This document shows, piece by piece, positions 49,898 to 58,385 of a stretch of DNA of 64,000 bases. A program made the position numbers and the translations under genes. Position 1 is the first letter of the stretch; each line of letters begins with the position of its first letter. This DNA is from Streptomyces sp. NBC_01723 (GTDB lineage: Bacteria; Actinomycetota; Actinomycetes; Streptomycetales; Streptomycetaceae), in the NCBI RefSeq assembly GCF_036246005.1, contig NZ_CP109171.1, forward strand, positions 5,630,001 through 5,694,000, in the 5' to 3' direction. Under the pieces are notes generated by a model. The model was not told where the DNA came from, did no database searches, and saw only the letters and a list, made by a program, of their open reading frames with translations.

Positions 49898-51502
49898 ATG
49901 ACCGCAACCAGCGAACTCGACGATTCGTTCCACGTCTTCGACACCACCCTGCGCGACGGCGCGCAGCGCGAGGGCATCAACCTCACGGTCGCGGACAAGC
50001 TGGCCATCGCACGGCACCTGGACGACTTCGGTGTGGGCTTCATCGAGGGCGGCTGGCCCGGCGCCAACCCGCGCGACACCGAGTTCTTCGCCCGCGCCCA
50101 GCAGGAGATCGACTTCCGGCACGCCCAGTTGGTCGCCTTCGGCGCCACCCGCCGTCCGGGCGCGACCGCCGCCGAGGACCACCAGGTCAGGGCGCTCCTG
50201 GAGTCCGGCGCCCAGGTGATCACCCTGGTCGCCAAGTCCCACGACCGGCACGTGGAGCTGGCCCTGCGCACCACGCTGGACGAGAACCTGGCGATGGTGG
50301 CCGACACGGTCTCCCACCTGAAGGCCCGGGGCCGCCGGGTCTTCGTCGACTGCGAGCACTTCTTCGACGGATACCGCGCCAACCCCGAGTACGCGAAGGC
50401 GGTCGTCCGCACCGCCTCCGAGGCCGGCGCCGACGTCGTCATCCTCTGCGACACCAACGGCGGCATGCTCCCGGCGCAGATCCAGGCCGTGGTCGCCACG
50501 GTGCTGGCCGACACCGGTGCCCGGCTCGGCATCCACGCCCAGGACGACACCGGCTGCGCCGTCGCCAACACCCTGGCCGCCGTCGACGCCGGCGCGACCC
50601 ACGTCCAGTGCACGGCCAACGGCTACGGCGAGCGCGTCGGCAACGCCAACCTGTTCCCGGTCGTGGCCGCGCTGGAGCTGAAGTACGGCAAGCAGGTGCT
50701 GCCCGAGGGCCGGCTGCGCGAGATGACCCGGATCTCGCACGCCATCGCCGAGGTCGTGAACCTCACCCCCTCCACCCACCAGCCCTACGTCGGGGTCTCC
50801 GCCTTCGCGCACAAGGCCGGCCTGCACGCCTCCGCGATCAAGGTCGATCCCGACCTCTACCAGCACATCGACCCCGAGCTGGTCGGCAACACCATGCGGA
50901 TGCTGGTCTCCGACATGGCCGGCCGCGCCTCCATCGAGCTGAAGGGCAAGGAACTCGGCGTCGACCTCGGCGGCGACCGCGAACTGGTCGGCCGGGTCGT
51001 CGAGCGGGTCAAGGAGCGCGAGCTGGCCGGCTACACCTACGAGGCCGCCGACGCCAGCTTCGAGCTGCTGCTGCGCGCCGAGGCCGAGGGCAGGCCGCTC
51101 AAGTACTTCGAGGTCGAGTCCTGGCGGGCGATCACCGAGGACCGCCCCGACGGCAGCCACGCCAACGAGGCCACGGTCAAGCTCTGGGCCAAGGGCGAGC
51201 GCATCGTCGCCACCGCCGAGGGCAACGGCCCGGTCAACGCCCTGGACCGGTCCCTGCGCGTGGCGCTGGAGAAGCTCTATCCGGAGCTGGCCAAGCTGGA
51301 CCTGGTCGACTACAAGGTCCGCATCCTGGAGGGCGTGCACGGCACCCAGTCCACGACCAGGGTCCTCATCTCCACCAGCGACGGCACGGGGGAGTGGGCC
51401 ACGGTGGGTGTCGGGGAGAACGTCATCGCGGCCTCGTGGCAGGCCCTGGAGGACGCGTACACGTACGGGCTGCTGCGCGCGGGAGTGACGCCCGCGGCGT
51501 GA
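49898..51502 (+). CDS. cimA: Citramalate synthase
   Basis: A 534-aa DRE-TIM metallolyase that condenses pyruvate and acetyl-CoA to (R)-citramalate, the entry to threonine-independent isoleucine synthesis. FDTTLRDGAQREGINL is at residues 14-29, FIEGGWPGANPRD and GIHAQDDTGCAVANTL follow, and VQCTANGYGERVGNANL holds the metal His region. AFAHKAGLHASAI and a C-terminal regulatory LeuA-dimer domain (~residues 390-520) complete it. Length and GGWPGANP favour the CimA subfamily over LeuA. ATG 49898 has AGGAG upstream. Control by the Ile-codon leader fits this function. Confidence 0.9.
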   Translation: MTATSELDDSFHVFDTTLRDGAQREGINLTVADKLAIARHLDDFGVGFIEGGWPGANPRDTEFFARAQQEIDFRHAQLVAFGATRRPGATAAEDHQVRALLESGAQVITLVAKSHDRHVELALRTTLDENLAMVADTVSHLKARGRRVFVDCEHFFDGYRANPEYAKAVVRTASEAGADVVILCDTNGGMLPAQIQAVVATVLADTGARLGIHAQDDTGCAVANTLAAVDAGATHVQCTANGYGERVGNANLFPVVAALELKYGKQVLPEGRLREMTRISHAIAEVVNLTPSTHQPYVGVSAFAHKAGLHASAIKVDPDLYQHIDPELVGNTMRMLVSDMAGRASIELKGKELGVDLGGDRELVGRVVERVKERELAGYTYEAADASFELLLRAEAEGRPLKYFEVESWRAITEDRPDGSHANEATVKLWAKGERIVATAEGNGPVNALDRSLRVALEKLYPELAKLDLVDYKVRILEGVHGTQSTTRVLISTSDGTGEWATVGVGENVIAASWQALEDAYTYGLLRAGVTPAA

Positions 51503-51573
51503 CCCGGTCTCCCGCGGCGAATCTCCCACCCGCACTTATGTCTGATTGAGGTGTGTTCGGGTACTTTCGAGGT

Positions 51574-52917
51574 ATGAAGGGCGTTCGTGTTCAAGTCCTC
51601 CTGCGCCTCCTGATCGCGCCGGTCATCGCCGCCCTGGCGGTGCTGATGGCCGGTGCGCCCGGCGCGCAGGCCGCCGCCGACGTCTCCGAGATCGGGGCGG
51701 CCCTGCGCGAGAGTCCCGTGTACGTCGACCCGGCCGCCTCCGGCCTGCTCTCCGACGCGGACGCCGACGCGCTCGCCGACAAGATCGAGGACGCGGGCGA
51801 ACCGGTCTTCGTGGCGGTCCTCCCGGCCGACTTCCCGACGGACAACCTCTTCCAGAACCTGCGCACCGAGACCGGCATCACCGGCCTGTACGGCGTCCGT
51901 CTCGGCGACGAGTTCGACGCCCGCGCCGACAGCAGCGTGCTGAGCCGCCAGGGCGTGAACAACCTGGTCACCGCGGCGCAGGGCGCGGGCGACACCAAGG
52001 CCCAGCTCAACGACTTCGTCGACGACGCGCTGCGCAGCGTACGCGGCTCGGCCCCCTCCTCCTGGGACTCCGGCGGCGCCACCGTGCCGACCGGCGCCCT
52101 GATCACCGCGGGCGCGGTCGTCGCGGCCGGCGGCGCGGGCGCCTTTGCGATCGCCCGGCGCAACCGGCTGCGCCGCGAGGAGGAGCAGCGACAGTCGCTG
52201 GAGCGGCTGCGGGTGGTGGTCGACGAGGACATCACGGCGTTCGGCGAGGAGCTGGACCGCCTGGACTTCCACCCCGGGGAGCCGGGCGCCGACGACGCGA
52301 TGCGCGCGGACTACGAACACGGCCTCGACGCGTACGAGCAGGCCAAGACGTTCATGGGCAACGCCCGCAAACCGGAGGATGTGCGGGCGGTCACCCAGTC
52401 GCTGGAGGACGGCCGCTTCTCGCTCGCGCGGCTCGCCGCCCGCCGTGAGGGACGGCCGCTGCCCGACCGCCGCCCACCCTGCTTCTTCGACCCGCGTCAC
52501 GGCCCGTCCGTCGCCGACGCCACCTGGACCCCGCCGGGCGGCGCCACCCGCGAGGTGCCGGTCTGCGCGGCCGACCAGGCCCGGTTGTCCGACGGGCTGG
52601 ACCCGATGGTCCGCGAGGTGGACACCGACCAGGGCCGCCGCCCCTACTGGGACGCGGGTCCGGCGTACGGCCCCTGGGCGGGCGGCTACTTCGGCGCCGG
52701 CATCCTGCCGGGCCTGCTGGTCGGCACCCTGCTCGGCAGCATGATGGCCGGCCCGGCCTACGGCGCCGGTTACGGCGACGGCTACGGCGACTTCGGCGGC
52801 CACGAGGGCGGCGACGTCTCCGGTGGCGACTTCGACTCCGGTGACTTCGGGGGCGGGTTCGGCGACTTCGGCGGAGGCGGCGGATTCGGCGGTGGGGACT
52901 TCGGCGGCGGTTTCTGA
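51574..52917 (+). CDS. TPM-like secreted/membrane protein with Gly-rich tail
   Basis: A 447-aa protein. A signal sequence or first helix (residues ~5-30, ending AQAA) is followed by an extracytoplasmic domain like the TPM family (~35-150), a membrane helix (~166-190), a charged cytoplasmic region with coiled-coil character (LRREEEQRQSLERLRVVVDED), a second hydrophobic segment (~365-390) and a tail of Gly-Asp-Phe repeats. The reaction is unknown. ATG 51574 lies 6 nt after TACTTT (51562-51567), indicating a leaderless start; GTG 51553 is also in frame. Confidence 0.75.
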   Translation: MKGVRVQVLLRLLIAPVIAALAVLMAGAPGAQAAADVSEIGAALRESPVYVDPAASGLLSDADADALADKIEDAGEPVFVAVLPADFPTDNLFQNLRTETGITGLYGVRLGDEFDARADSSVLSRQGVNNLVTAAQGAGDTKAQLNDFVDDALRSVRGSAPSSWDSGGATVPTGALITAGAVVAAGGAGAFAIARRNRLRREEEQRQSLERLRVVVDEDITAFGEELDRLDFHPGEPGADDAMRADYEHGLDAYEQAKTFMGNARKPEDVRAVTQSLEDGRFSLARLAARREGRPLPDRRPPCFFDPRHGPSVADATWTPPGGATREVPVCAADQARLSDGLDPMVREVDTDQGRRPYWDAGPAYGPWAGGYFGAGILPGLLVGTLLGSMMAGPAYGAGYGDGYGDFGGHEGGDVSGGDFDSGDFGGGFGDFGGGGGFGGGDFGGGF

Positions 52918-52931
52918 GCGGCGGACCGTGG

Positions 52932-53888
52932 TCATCGGGAGGACACCCGCACGGTTGCGCGGTCCGCGTCCCGATGTGTCCCGTCGGTCTCTTCGACCCG
53001 CTCCACCCGCGTCGTCCGTGAGTGCTTCGCCCCCCGCCGCACGACGACCACCGCCGCGAGGCCGACCGCGAGACCCACGGCCGTCTGCGGCCCGAAGTGC
53101 TCGCCGAACATCAGGGCGCCCCACACGGCGGTGACCGGTGCCATGAGGAACATCAGGGTGTTCACCTCGGTGACACCGGACCGGCGCATGATCAGCCAGT
53201 ACAGCCCGTAGCCGCCGAACGTCGGCAGCACCACGAGCCAGGCCGTCGCCAGCCAGAAGGACGAGTCGGCGGGTGGCGCGGCGGCCCCGGCGCCGAAGGC
53301 CAGGCCCGAGAAGAGGACGGCGCTGGTCACGCAGTGGATCGTCAGCGCGGCCCGGGGTGCGACCGCGGCCCGCGAACGGCCCTCCAGGAAGGTGGCCGCC
53401 ACCAGCGACAGCATGCCGAGGAAGGGCACGAAGTACGCCCACCACGGCACGTCCGCACCGGCCGCGGCGGCATCGGCCGTCGTGACCGTGGCGACGCCGG
53501 CCAGCCCCAGCCAGAGTCCGAGCCACTGCCGGCGTGAGACGTGCTGCCGCAGCAGGGGACCGGCGAGCGCGCCGGCGACCAGCGGCTGCACGCCGTCGAT
53601 CAGGGCGGTGGTGCCGCTGGAGACACCGAGCTGGATGGCGTAGTAGACGCTGAGCAGGTAGCCGGTCTGCGACAGGGCGCCGATCGCGACCTGCCGGCCG
53701 GTCTCCCGGCGCGTCAGCCCGCGCCACGCCTCGCGTGAGACGGCCGCGACGGCGATCAGGACCAGGGCGAGCGGCACGAAGCGCCACATCAGGAGCGTCG
53801 TCGCGTCCGCGGTCCCGGCGCCGAGCTTGGCGCCGATGAAACCGGAGCTCCAGCACAGGACGAAGGCGACCGAGAGCAGGCCGTTCAC
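52932..53888 (-). CDS. EamA/DMT-family transporter
   Basis: A 318-aa protein with ten predicted helices in two EamA repeats. LCWSSGFIGAKLG is the repeat-1 signature, and FLMAPVTAVWGALMFGEHFGPQTAVGLAVGL the repeat-2 signature. The tail is charged and cytoplasmic. DMT exporters move amino acids, nucleosides or drugs; the substrate is unknown. GTG 53888 starts the first helix. It is divergent from a TetR gene that shares two operator-like sites with it, and it is convergent with the TPM-like gene. Confidence 0.87.
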   Translation of the reverse strand: MNGLLSVAFVLCWSSGFIGAKLGAGTADATTLLMWRFVPLALVLIAVAAVSREAWRGLTRRETGRQVAIGALSQTGYLLSVYYAIQLGVSSGTTALIDGVQPLVAGALAGPLLRQHVSRRQWLGLWLGLAGVATVTTADAAAAGADVPWWAYFVPFLGMLSLVAATFLEGRSRAAVAPRAALTIHCVTSAVLFSGLAFGAGAAAPPADSSFWLATAWLVVLPTFGGYGLYWLIMRRSGVTEVNTLMFLMAPVTAVWGALMFGEHFGPQTAVGLAVGLAAVVVVRRGAKHSRTTRVERVEETDGTHRDADRATVRVSSR

Positions 53889-53915
53889 GAGGACCCCACC
53901 TTCCCGACTCGATGA

Positions 53916-53933
53916 GTAGACAGATCGGTTTAC
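53916..53933. promoter_or_regulatory. Operator-like site A, EamA/TetR
   Basis: GTAGACAGATCGGTTTAC is an imperfect dyad with the same ACAGATC core as site B, 28 bp before the EamA start. Confidence 0.55.
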
Positions 53934-53950
53934 TCGTCTTGGGTGCCCAC

Positions 53951-53966
53951 TATACAGATCTGTATA
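53951..53966. promoter_or_regulatory. Operator-like site B, EamA/TetR
   Basis: TATACAGATCTGTATA is a perfect 16-bp palindrome. It overlaps TATACT (53963-53968), the -10-like box 7 nt before the TetR ATG, so a bound repressor would block that promoter. Confidence 0.75.
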
Positions 53967-53975
53967 CTTCCCGTC

Positions 53976-54575
53976 ATGGAGCCTGTTCAGAAGCTGCACC
54001 GCGTCCGCATGACACCCGGTGCGCGACGTGTCCTGGAGGCGGCCGAGCGGTTGTTCTACGAGCGCGGCATCCACGCCGTGGGCGTGGACCTCGTCGCCGC
54101 CGAGGCGGGGGTCACCAAGAAGACGCTCTACGACCGGTTCGGCTCGAAGGAGCAGATCGTCGTGGAGTACCTGGCCGGTCGTGACGAGCGCTGGCGGGAG
54201 CTCCTCGCCGGCCGCCTCGAAGCGGTCGCGGGGCAGGGGCCGGACGCACGGGTCCTGGCGGTCTTCGAGGCGTCGCGCGTGTGGGCGGGGGAGTACGGCG
54301 CCAAGGGGTGCAGCATGATCAACGCGCACGCCGAGATCAGCGACCCGTCCCATCCGGCGTATCCGGTCATCACCGGGCAGAAGCGGTGGATGCTCGACCT
54401 CTTCACCGGACTCGCCCGGGAGATCGACGCGGCCGGGGCGGACCGGCTGGCGCGCACGCTGATGCTGCTCCACGAGGGCGCGCTGGTCGCGCACGGCGTG
54501 GGGGTCTTCCCGGACCCGTTCGGCCATGCCCTCGACACGGTGCGGGAGCTGCTGGGAAATGCGGAGGCGGCCTGA
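53976..54575 (+). CDS. TetR-family regulator of the EamA transporter
   Basis: A 199-aa protein. The helix-turn-helix is at residues ~12-60 (GARRVLEAAERLFYERGIHAVGVDLVAAEAGVTKKTLYDRFGSKEQIV). The C-terminal domain is all-helical and of the TetR_C-like type with GAKGCSMINAHAEI. It very likely represses the divergent transporter gene and itself. ATG 53976 has no ribosome site and lies 7 nt after TATACT, so the mRNA should be leaderless. Confidence 0.89.
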   Translation: MEPVQKLHRVRMTPGARRVLEAAERLFYERGIHAVGVDLVAAEAGVTKKTLYDRFGSKEQIVVEYLAGRDERWRELLAGRLEAVAGQGPDARVLAVFEASRVWAGEYGAKGCSMINAHAEISDPSHPAYPVITGQKRWMLDLFTGLAREIDAAGADRLARTLMLLHEGALVAHGVGVFPDPFGHALDTVRELLGNAEAA

Positions 54576-54600
54576 GGCCGCGCGTGGCTACGGTGAGCCC

Positions 54601-55149
54601 ATGCCGACCCGCAGCGCACTCCTCGTGATCGACATGCAGAACGCCACGGTCGCCGTGGCGCACCGGGGTGCCGAGACGGTCGCCGCGATCGCGGGGCTGA
54701 CTGAACGGGCCCGCGCCGCCGGGGTGCCGGTGGTGACGGTCCGGCAGCGGGACGAGGGCATGGTCTTCGGCACCGAGGGCTGGCAGGTCGTGCCCGAGCT
54801 GGCGCCGCGGGCGGGGGAGCCGGTCGTCGACAAGACCACGCCGGACAGCTTCCTGGGCACCGGCCTCGACGCACTTCTGAAGGAACTCGGCGTCACCGAG
54901 GTGATCGTGACCGGGTTCGCCACCGAGATCTGCGTGGACACCACGGCACGACAGGCCCTGAGCCGGGGATACGACCTGGTCGTCGTCGCCGACGGGCACA
55001 CCACCTCGGTCCGGGGCCCCGAGGACGACGATCTGATGCCGGCGGACCTTTCCGTCGCCCAGTACAACGCGATCTACCGGACGATCGGCTGGCCCGGCCG
55101 GCGTGTCCGCCTCCGGGCCGCCGCGGACGTGGACCTCAGCCCTGCTTGA
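54601..55149 (+). CDS. Isochorismatase-like cysteine hydrolase
   Basis: A 182-aa protein with the catalytic triad of the superfamily: D11 (LLVIDMQN), K78 (VVDKTTPDSF) and C111 (GFATEICVDTTARQA, with the usual cis-peptide before Val). Members hydrolyse isochorismate, nicotinamide, N-carbamoyl compounds or biuret; this one cannot be assigned. ATG 54601 follows TACGGT (54589-54594) by 6 nt, a leaderless arrangement. It follows the TetR gene on the same strand and overlaps the end of the opposite yceI-like gene by 14 nt. Confidence 0.87.
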   Translation: MPTRSALLVIDMQNATVAVAHRGAETVAAIAGLTERARAAGVPVVTVRQRDEGMVFGTEGWQVVPELAPRAGEPVVDKTTPDSFLGTGLDALLKELGVTEVIVTGFATEICVDTTARQALSRGYDLVVVADGHTTSVRGPEDDDLMPADLSVAQYNAIYRTIGWPGRRVRLRAAADVDLSPA

Positions 55150-55693
55150 TCGCCGAGATGTCGAAGTTCAGCTTGATCTTGTCGGAGACCAGGACGCCAC
55201 CCGTCTCCAGGGCCGCGTTCCAGGTGAGCCCCCACTCCGAGCGCTTGATCTCGGCCTTGCCCTCGAAGCCGACGCGCTCGTTGCCGAAGGGGTCCTTGGC
55301 CGCGCCGTTGAACTCCAGGTCGATGGCGAGCGGCTTGGTGGTGCCGAGGATCGTGAGGTCGCCGGTGATGCGGTAGTCGTCGCCGCCGAGGGACTCCGCA
55401 CCGGTGGAGCGGAAGGTCATCATCGGGAACTCGTCCGTCTTGAAGAAGTCCGAGCTCTTCAGGTGGCCGTCGCGGTCAGGGGACCCCGTGTCGATGCTGT
55501 CCATCGTGACGTCCAGGGACGCCGTGGAGCGGCTCGGGTCGCCGCCGTCCAGGTGTAGCGTGCCGCTGAAGTCGAGAAACTTGCCCTTGACGTTGGTGAC
55601 CATCGCGTGGCGCGCGGTGAAGCCGATCGTGGTGTGGGCGGGGTCGATCGTGTACTCGCCGGTCAGGGTGGCGAGGTCGGGGGTGCTGCTCAT
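55136..55693 (-). CDS. YceI-family lipid-binding protein
   Basis: A 185-aa YceI protein. YTIDPAHTTIGFTARHAMVTNVKGKF opens the lipocalin-like barrel. SLDVTMDSIDTGSPDRDGHLKSSDFF and EFPMMTFRST are the family core. The barrel of proven members holds a polyisoprenoid chain. There is no signal peptide, so it is cytoplasmic here. ATG 55693 has AGGAGGA upstream. Two near-identical dyads lie before it, so it is probably under a MarR-like repressor. Confidence 0.9.
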   Translation of the reverse strand: MSSTPDLATLTGEYTIDPAHTTIGFTARHAMVTNVKGKFLDFSGTLHLDGGDPSRSTASLDVTMDSIDTGSPDRDGHLKSSDFFKTDEFPMMTFRSTGAESLGGDDYRITGDLTILGTTKPLAIDLEFNGAAKDPFGNERVGFEGKAEIKRSEWGLTWNAALETGGVLVSDKIKLNFDISAIKQG

Positions 55694-55723
55694 GATGTCC
55701 TCCTGGGGGCCTGGACGCTTGAT

Positions 55724-55737
55724 GTTGAACGTTCAAC
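55724..55737. promoter_or_regulatory. Operator-like palindrome 1 before yceI
   Basis: GTTGAACGTTCAAC is a perfect 14-bp palindrome, 30 bp before the yceI-like start. Confidence 0.65.
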
Positions 55738-55770
55738 CAATCCAACGGTCACGACTGTAGACCTATTCCA

Positions 55771-55782
55771 TTGAACATTCAA
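55771..55782. promoter_or_regulatory. Operator-like palindrome 2 before yceI
   Basis: TTGAACATTCAA repeats the core of palindrome 1 with one central change, 46 bp away. It lies between the yceI-like gene and the divergent lyase gene. Confidence 0.6.
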
Positions 55783-55861
55783 CGGATGGGTGCGGCGTGG
55801 CGTGGCGGATTCACCCGGACGGCCGCGAGGGACGTGTTGGCGTCGGCGGCGGGGAAGGGTC

Positions 55862-58231
55862 ATGAGCATGACCCCCACGTGGCCGCACGTCCCCCGGCCC
55901 GGCGCCGGACCGACCCGACGCTCCCTCCTCCTGACGGCCGCCGTGGCCGCCGCGCTGCCCCCCGCTCTCGGCGGAACGCCCGTCGCGGCCGCCGCCGACC
56001 CCTACGACACCCTCCGCCGACGCTGGCTCGACATCGCCCTCGGCACCGGCTACGACCCGGCCGCCGAGCCGTACGCGTCCCGCCTCGCGGAGACCGGCGA
56101 ACGCGCCCGCGACCACCGCGCCACCATGGCGCCGACCCCCACCTCCCTGTGGCCCGGCCACCCCTTCGACCCGCCCGCCGGCATCACGTTCGCCTACGGC
56201 CGCCTGTGGACGATGACCGAGGCGTACGTGCAGCAGGGGACCGGCTCCACCGGCGACCCCGCGCTCCTCGCCGACGTCCTGCGCGGCCTCGACCACCTGT
56301 CGGCCACCGTCTACAACCCCGGCACCACCCGCTACGGCAACTGGTGGGAGTGGCAGATCGGCAGCCCGCGCCTCCTGACGGACATCACGGCCGCCCTGTA
56401 CGACCACTTGGGCGCCGACCGGGTCGCCGCCGCCTGCGCCGCCGTGGACCACTTCATCCCCGACGCGATGCTCCGCGACTACTCCGGCACCTCCACCGGC
56501 GCCAACCGCGTCGACCTCTGCCGCTCCGTCGTCCTGCGTGGCGTCCTGGGCCGCGCACCCGACAAGATCGCCCTGGCCCGCGACGCCCTCTCGCCGGTCT
56601 TCCCCTACGTCACCAAGGGAGACGGCCTCTACGCCGACGGCTCGTTCGTGCAGCACACCTGGGTCGCCTACTCGGGTACGTACGGCCAGGTCATGCTGGA
56701 CGGCCTCGGCCGGCTGTTCACCCTGCTCGCCGGTTCGCAGTGGGAGGTGACCGACCCCGGCAAGCAGATCGTCCTCGACAGCGTCGAGCACGCCTACGCC
56801 CCCCTCATCCACGACGGACTGGTGATGGACGCCGTCAACGGCCGTGCCATCAGCCGGGGTTACCTGGCCGGCGACGACCTGCACGTGATGCGCAGCGACC
56901 ACTTCCACGGCCAGCAGATCATCGCCGCCATGGCTGTCCTCGCGGGCGGCGCGAGCGGGACCGAGCGCGACCGCTGGCATGCGCGGATCAAGGGCTGGAT
57001 CGAACGGGACACCGTCACGCCCGTCCTCACGGCACCCCAGTTCCCGGTCGCCGACCTGGCCCGGCTGCACGCGATCGCCGCCGCCCCCGTCGAGGCCGCG
57101 CCCGAGCCCACCGGGCACCGCCTCTTCGCCGCCATGGACCGGGCCGTCCACCGCCGCCCCGCCTTCACCGCGGGCCTCGCGATGGCGAGCGACCGCATCT
57201 CGTACTACGAGTGCGGCAACGGCGAGAACCCGCGCGGCTGGCACACCGGCGCCGGCATGCTCAGCTGGTGGGCGAACGGGGCGGAATCCGGCCGGTCCGA
57301 TCAGTACACGGACTGGTTCTGGCCCACCGTCGACTGGTACCGGCTGCCCGGCACCACCGTCTCCACCAAGCGCCTGGCCGACCGGGCGGGCGGCGAGTGG
57401 GGCGCCCCCAAGCCCGGCGTGCGCTGGGTCGGCGGCGCCACCGACGGCGAGTACGCGGCCGTGGGCCAGCACCTCAAGGGCCTCGGCTCGACCCTGGAGG
57501 CCCGCAAGTCCTGGTTCTTCCTCGACGACGAGGTGGTCTGCCTCGGCGCCGGCATCACCTGTACGGACGGGGTCCCGGTCGAGACGGTCGTCGACAACCG
57601 GAACCTCGGCGAGGGCGGCACCCAGGCCCTCGTGCGGGGCCGGGACTGGGCCCATCTGGAGGGCCACGGCGGCTGGATCGTGCCCGGGGGCGGCCTCCGG
57701 ACCCTGCGCGAGGACCGCACCGGCGCCTGGTCCGACATCAACACCACCAGCACCACCGAGCGCCGCACCCGCCGCTGGCAGACCCTCTGGCTGGACCACG
57801 GCACCGACCCCTCCGACGCCGACTACGTCTACGTCCTCATGCCCGGCGCCTCCAGGGGCGCGGTCGCCCGCCGCGCCGCCGACCGCCGCCGGGTGCGGGT
57901 CCTCGCCAACGACGACCGGCAGCAGGCGGTCGCCGTCCACTCGCTCGGCCTCACCGCGGCGAACTTCTGGCGCCCCGGCACGGTGGGCCCGCTCACCGCG
58001 ACGGCCGGGGCGAGTGTGCTGGTCCGCCGCAGGGGCCGTACCGCTACCCTCTGCGTGAGTGAACCGCCGCGCTCCGGGGAGCCCCTGGAGATCGTCTGGG
58101 ACCACCCGGTACGGGCCGCGGTGCGGTCCGACGAGACGGTCGAGATCCTGGCCACCGGCCGCCGTCTGCGCCTCCGCGTCACTCCAGGGGTGGTATGTAC
58201 CACCCATGAATGTGAGGTGACTCTCAGCTGA
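55862..58231 (+). CDS. Secreted polysaccharide lyase family 8 protein
   Basis: A 789-aa protein. A twin-arginine-like signal (PTRRSLLLTAAVAAALPP, residues ~18-36) leads to Ala-rich cleavage near residue 45. The alpha-toroid domain holds the PL8 catalytic set: Asn in YGNWWEWQIG (~160), His in FVQHTWVAYSG (~264) and Tyr in GTYGQVML (~273). The beta-sandwich domains follow to the end. PL8 enzymes eliminate uronic acid links in hyaluronate, chondroitin, xanthan or alginate; which one is not clear. ATG 55862 has AAGGG upstream. It is divergent from the yceI-like gene. Confidence 0.9.
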   Translation: MSMTPTWPHVPRPGAGPTRRSLLLTAAVAAALPPALGGTPVAAAADPYDTLRRRWLDIALGTGYDPAAEPYASRLAETGERARDHRATMAPTPTSLWPGHPFDPPAGITFAYGRLWTMTEAYVQQGTGSTGDPALLADVLRGLDHLSATVYNPGTTRYGNWWEWQIGSPRLLTDITAALYDHLGADRVAAACAAVDHFIPDAMLRDYSGTSTGANRVDLCRSVVLRGVLGRAPDKIALARDALSPVFPYVTKGDGLYADGSFVQHTWVAYSGTYGQVMLDGLGRLFTLLAGSQWEVTDPGKQIVLDSVEHAYAPLIHDGLVMDAVNGRAISRGYLAGDDLHVMRSDHFHGQQIIAAMAVLAGGASGTERDRWHARIKGWIERDTVTPVLTAPQFPVADLARLHAIAAAPVEAAPEPTGHRLFAAMDRAVHRRPAFTAGLAMASDRISYYECGNGENPRGWHTGAGMLSWWANGAESGRSDQYTDWFWPTVDWYRLPGTTVSTKRLADRAGGEWGAPKPGVRWVGGATDGEYAAVGQHLKGLGSTLEARKSWFFLDDEVVCLGAGITCTDGVPVETVVDNRNLGEGGTQALVRGRDWAHLEGHGGWIVPGGGLRTLREDRTGAWSDINTTSTTERRTRRWQTLWLDHGTDPSDADYVYVLMPGASRGAVARRAADRRRVRVLANDDRQQAVAVHSLGLTAANFWRPGTVGPLTATAGASVLVRRRGRTATLCVSEPPRSGEPLEIVWDHPVRAAVRSDETVEILATGRRLRLRVTPGVVCTTHECEVTLS

Positions 58232-58385
58232 CGGCTTTGTGCGACCCCTACAAGGGAGAGGCCCTCTGAGCAGTCGAAACGGCTGCATGGCGCAGGGGTT
58301 CTGTTCGGTGCTACCAGGAAAACGCGTCGGAGACTGTACGGAGTCGACGGCTCGCATTCGCCGGTCGGCTTCGTAGAGTCGCTAC

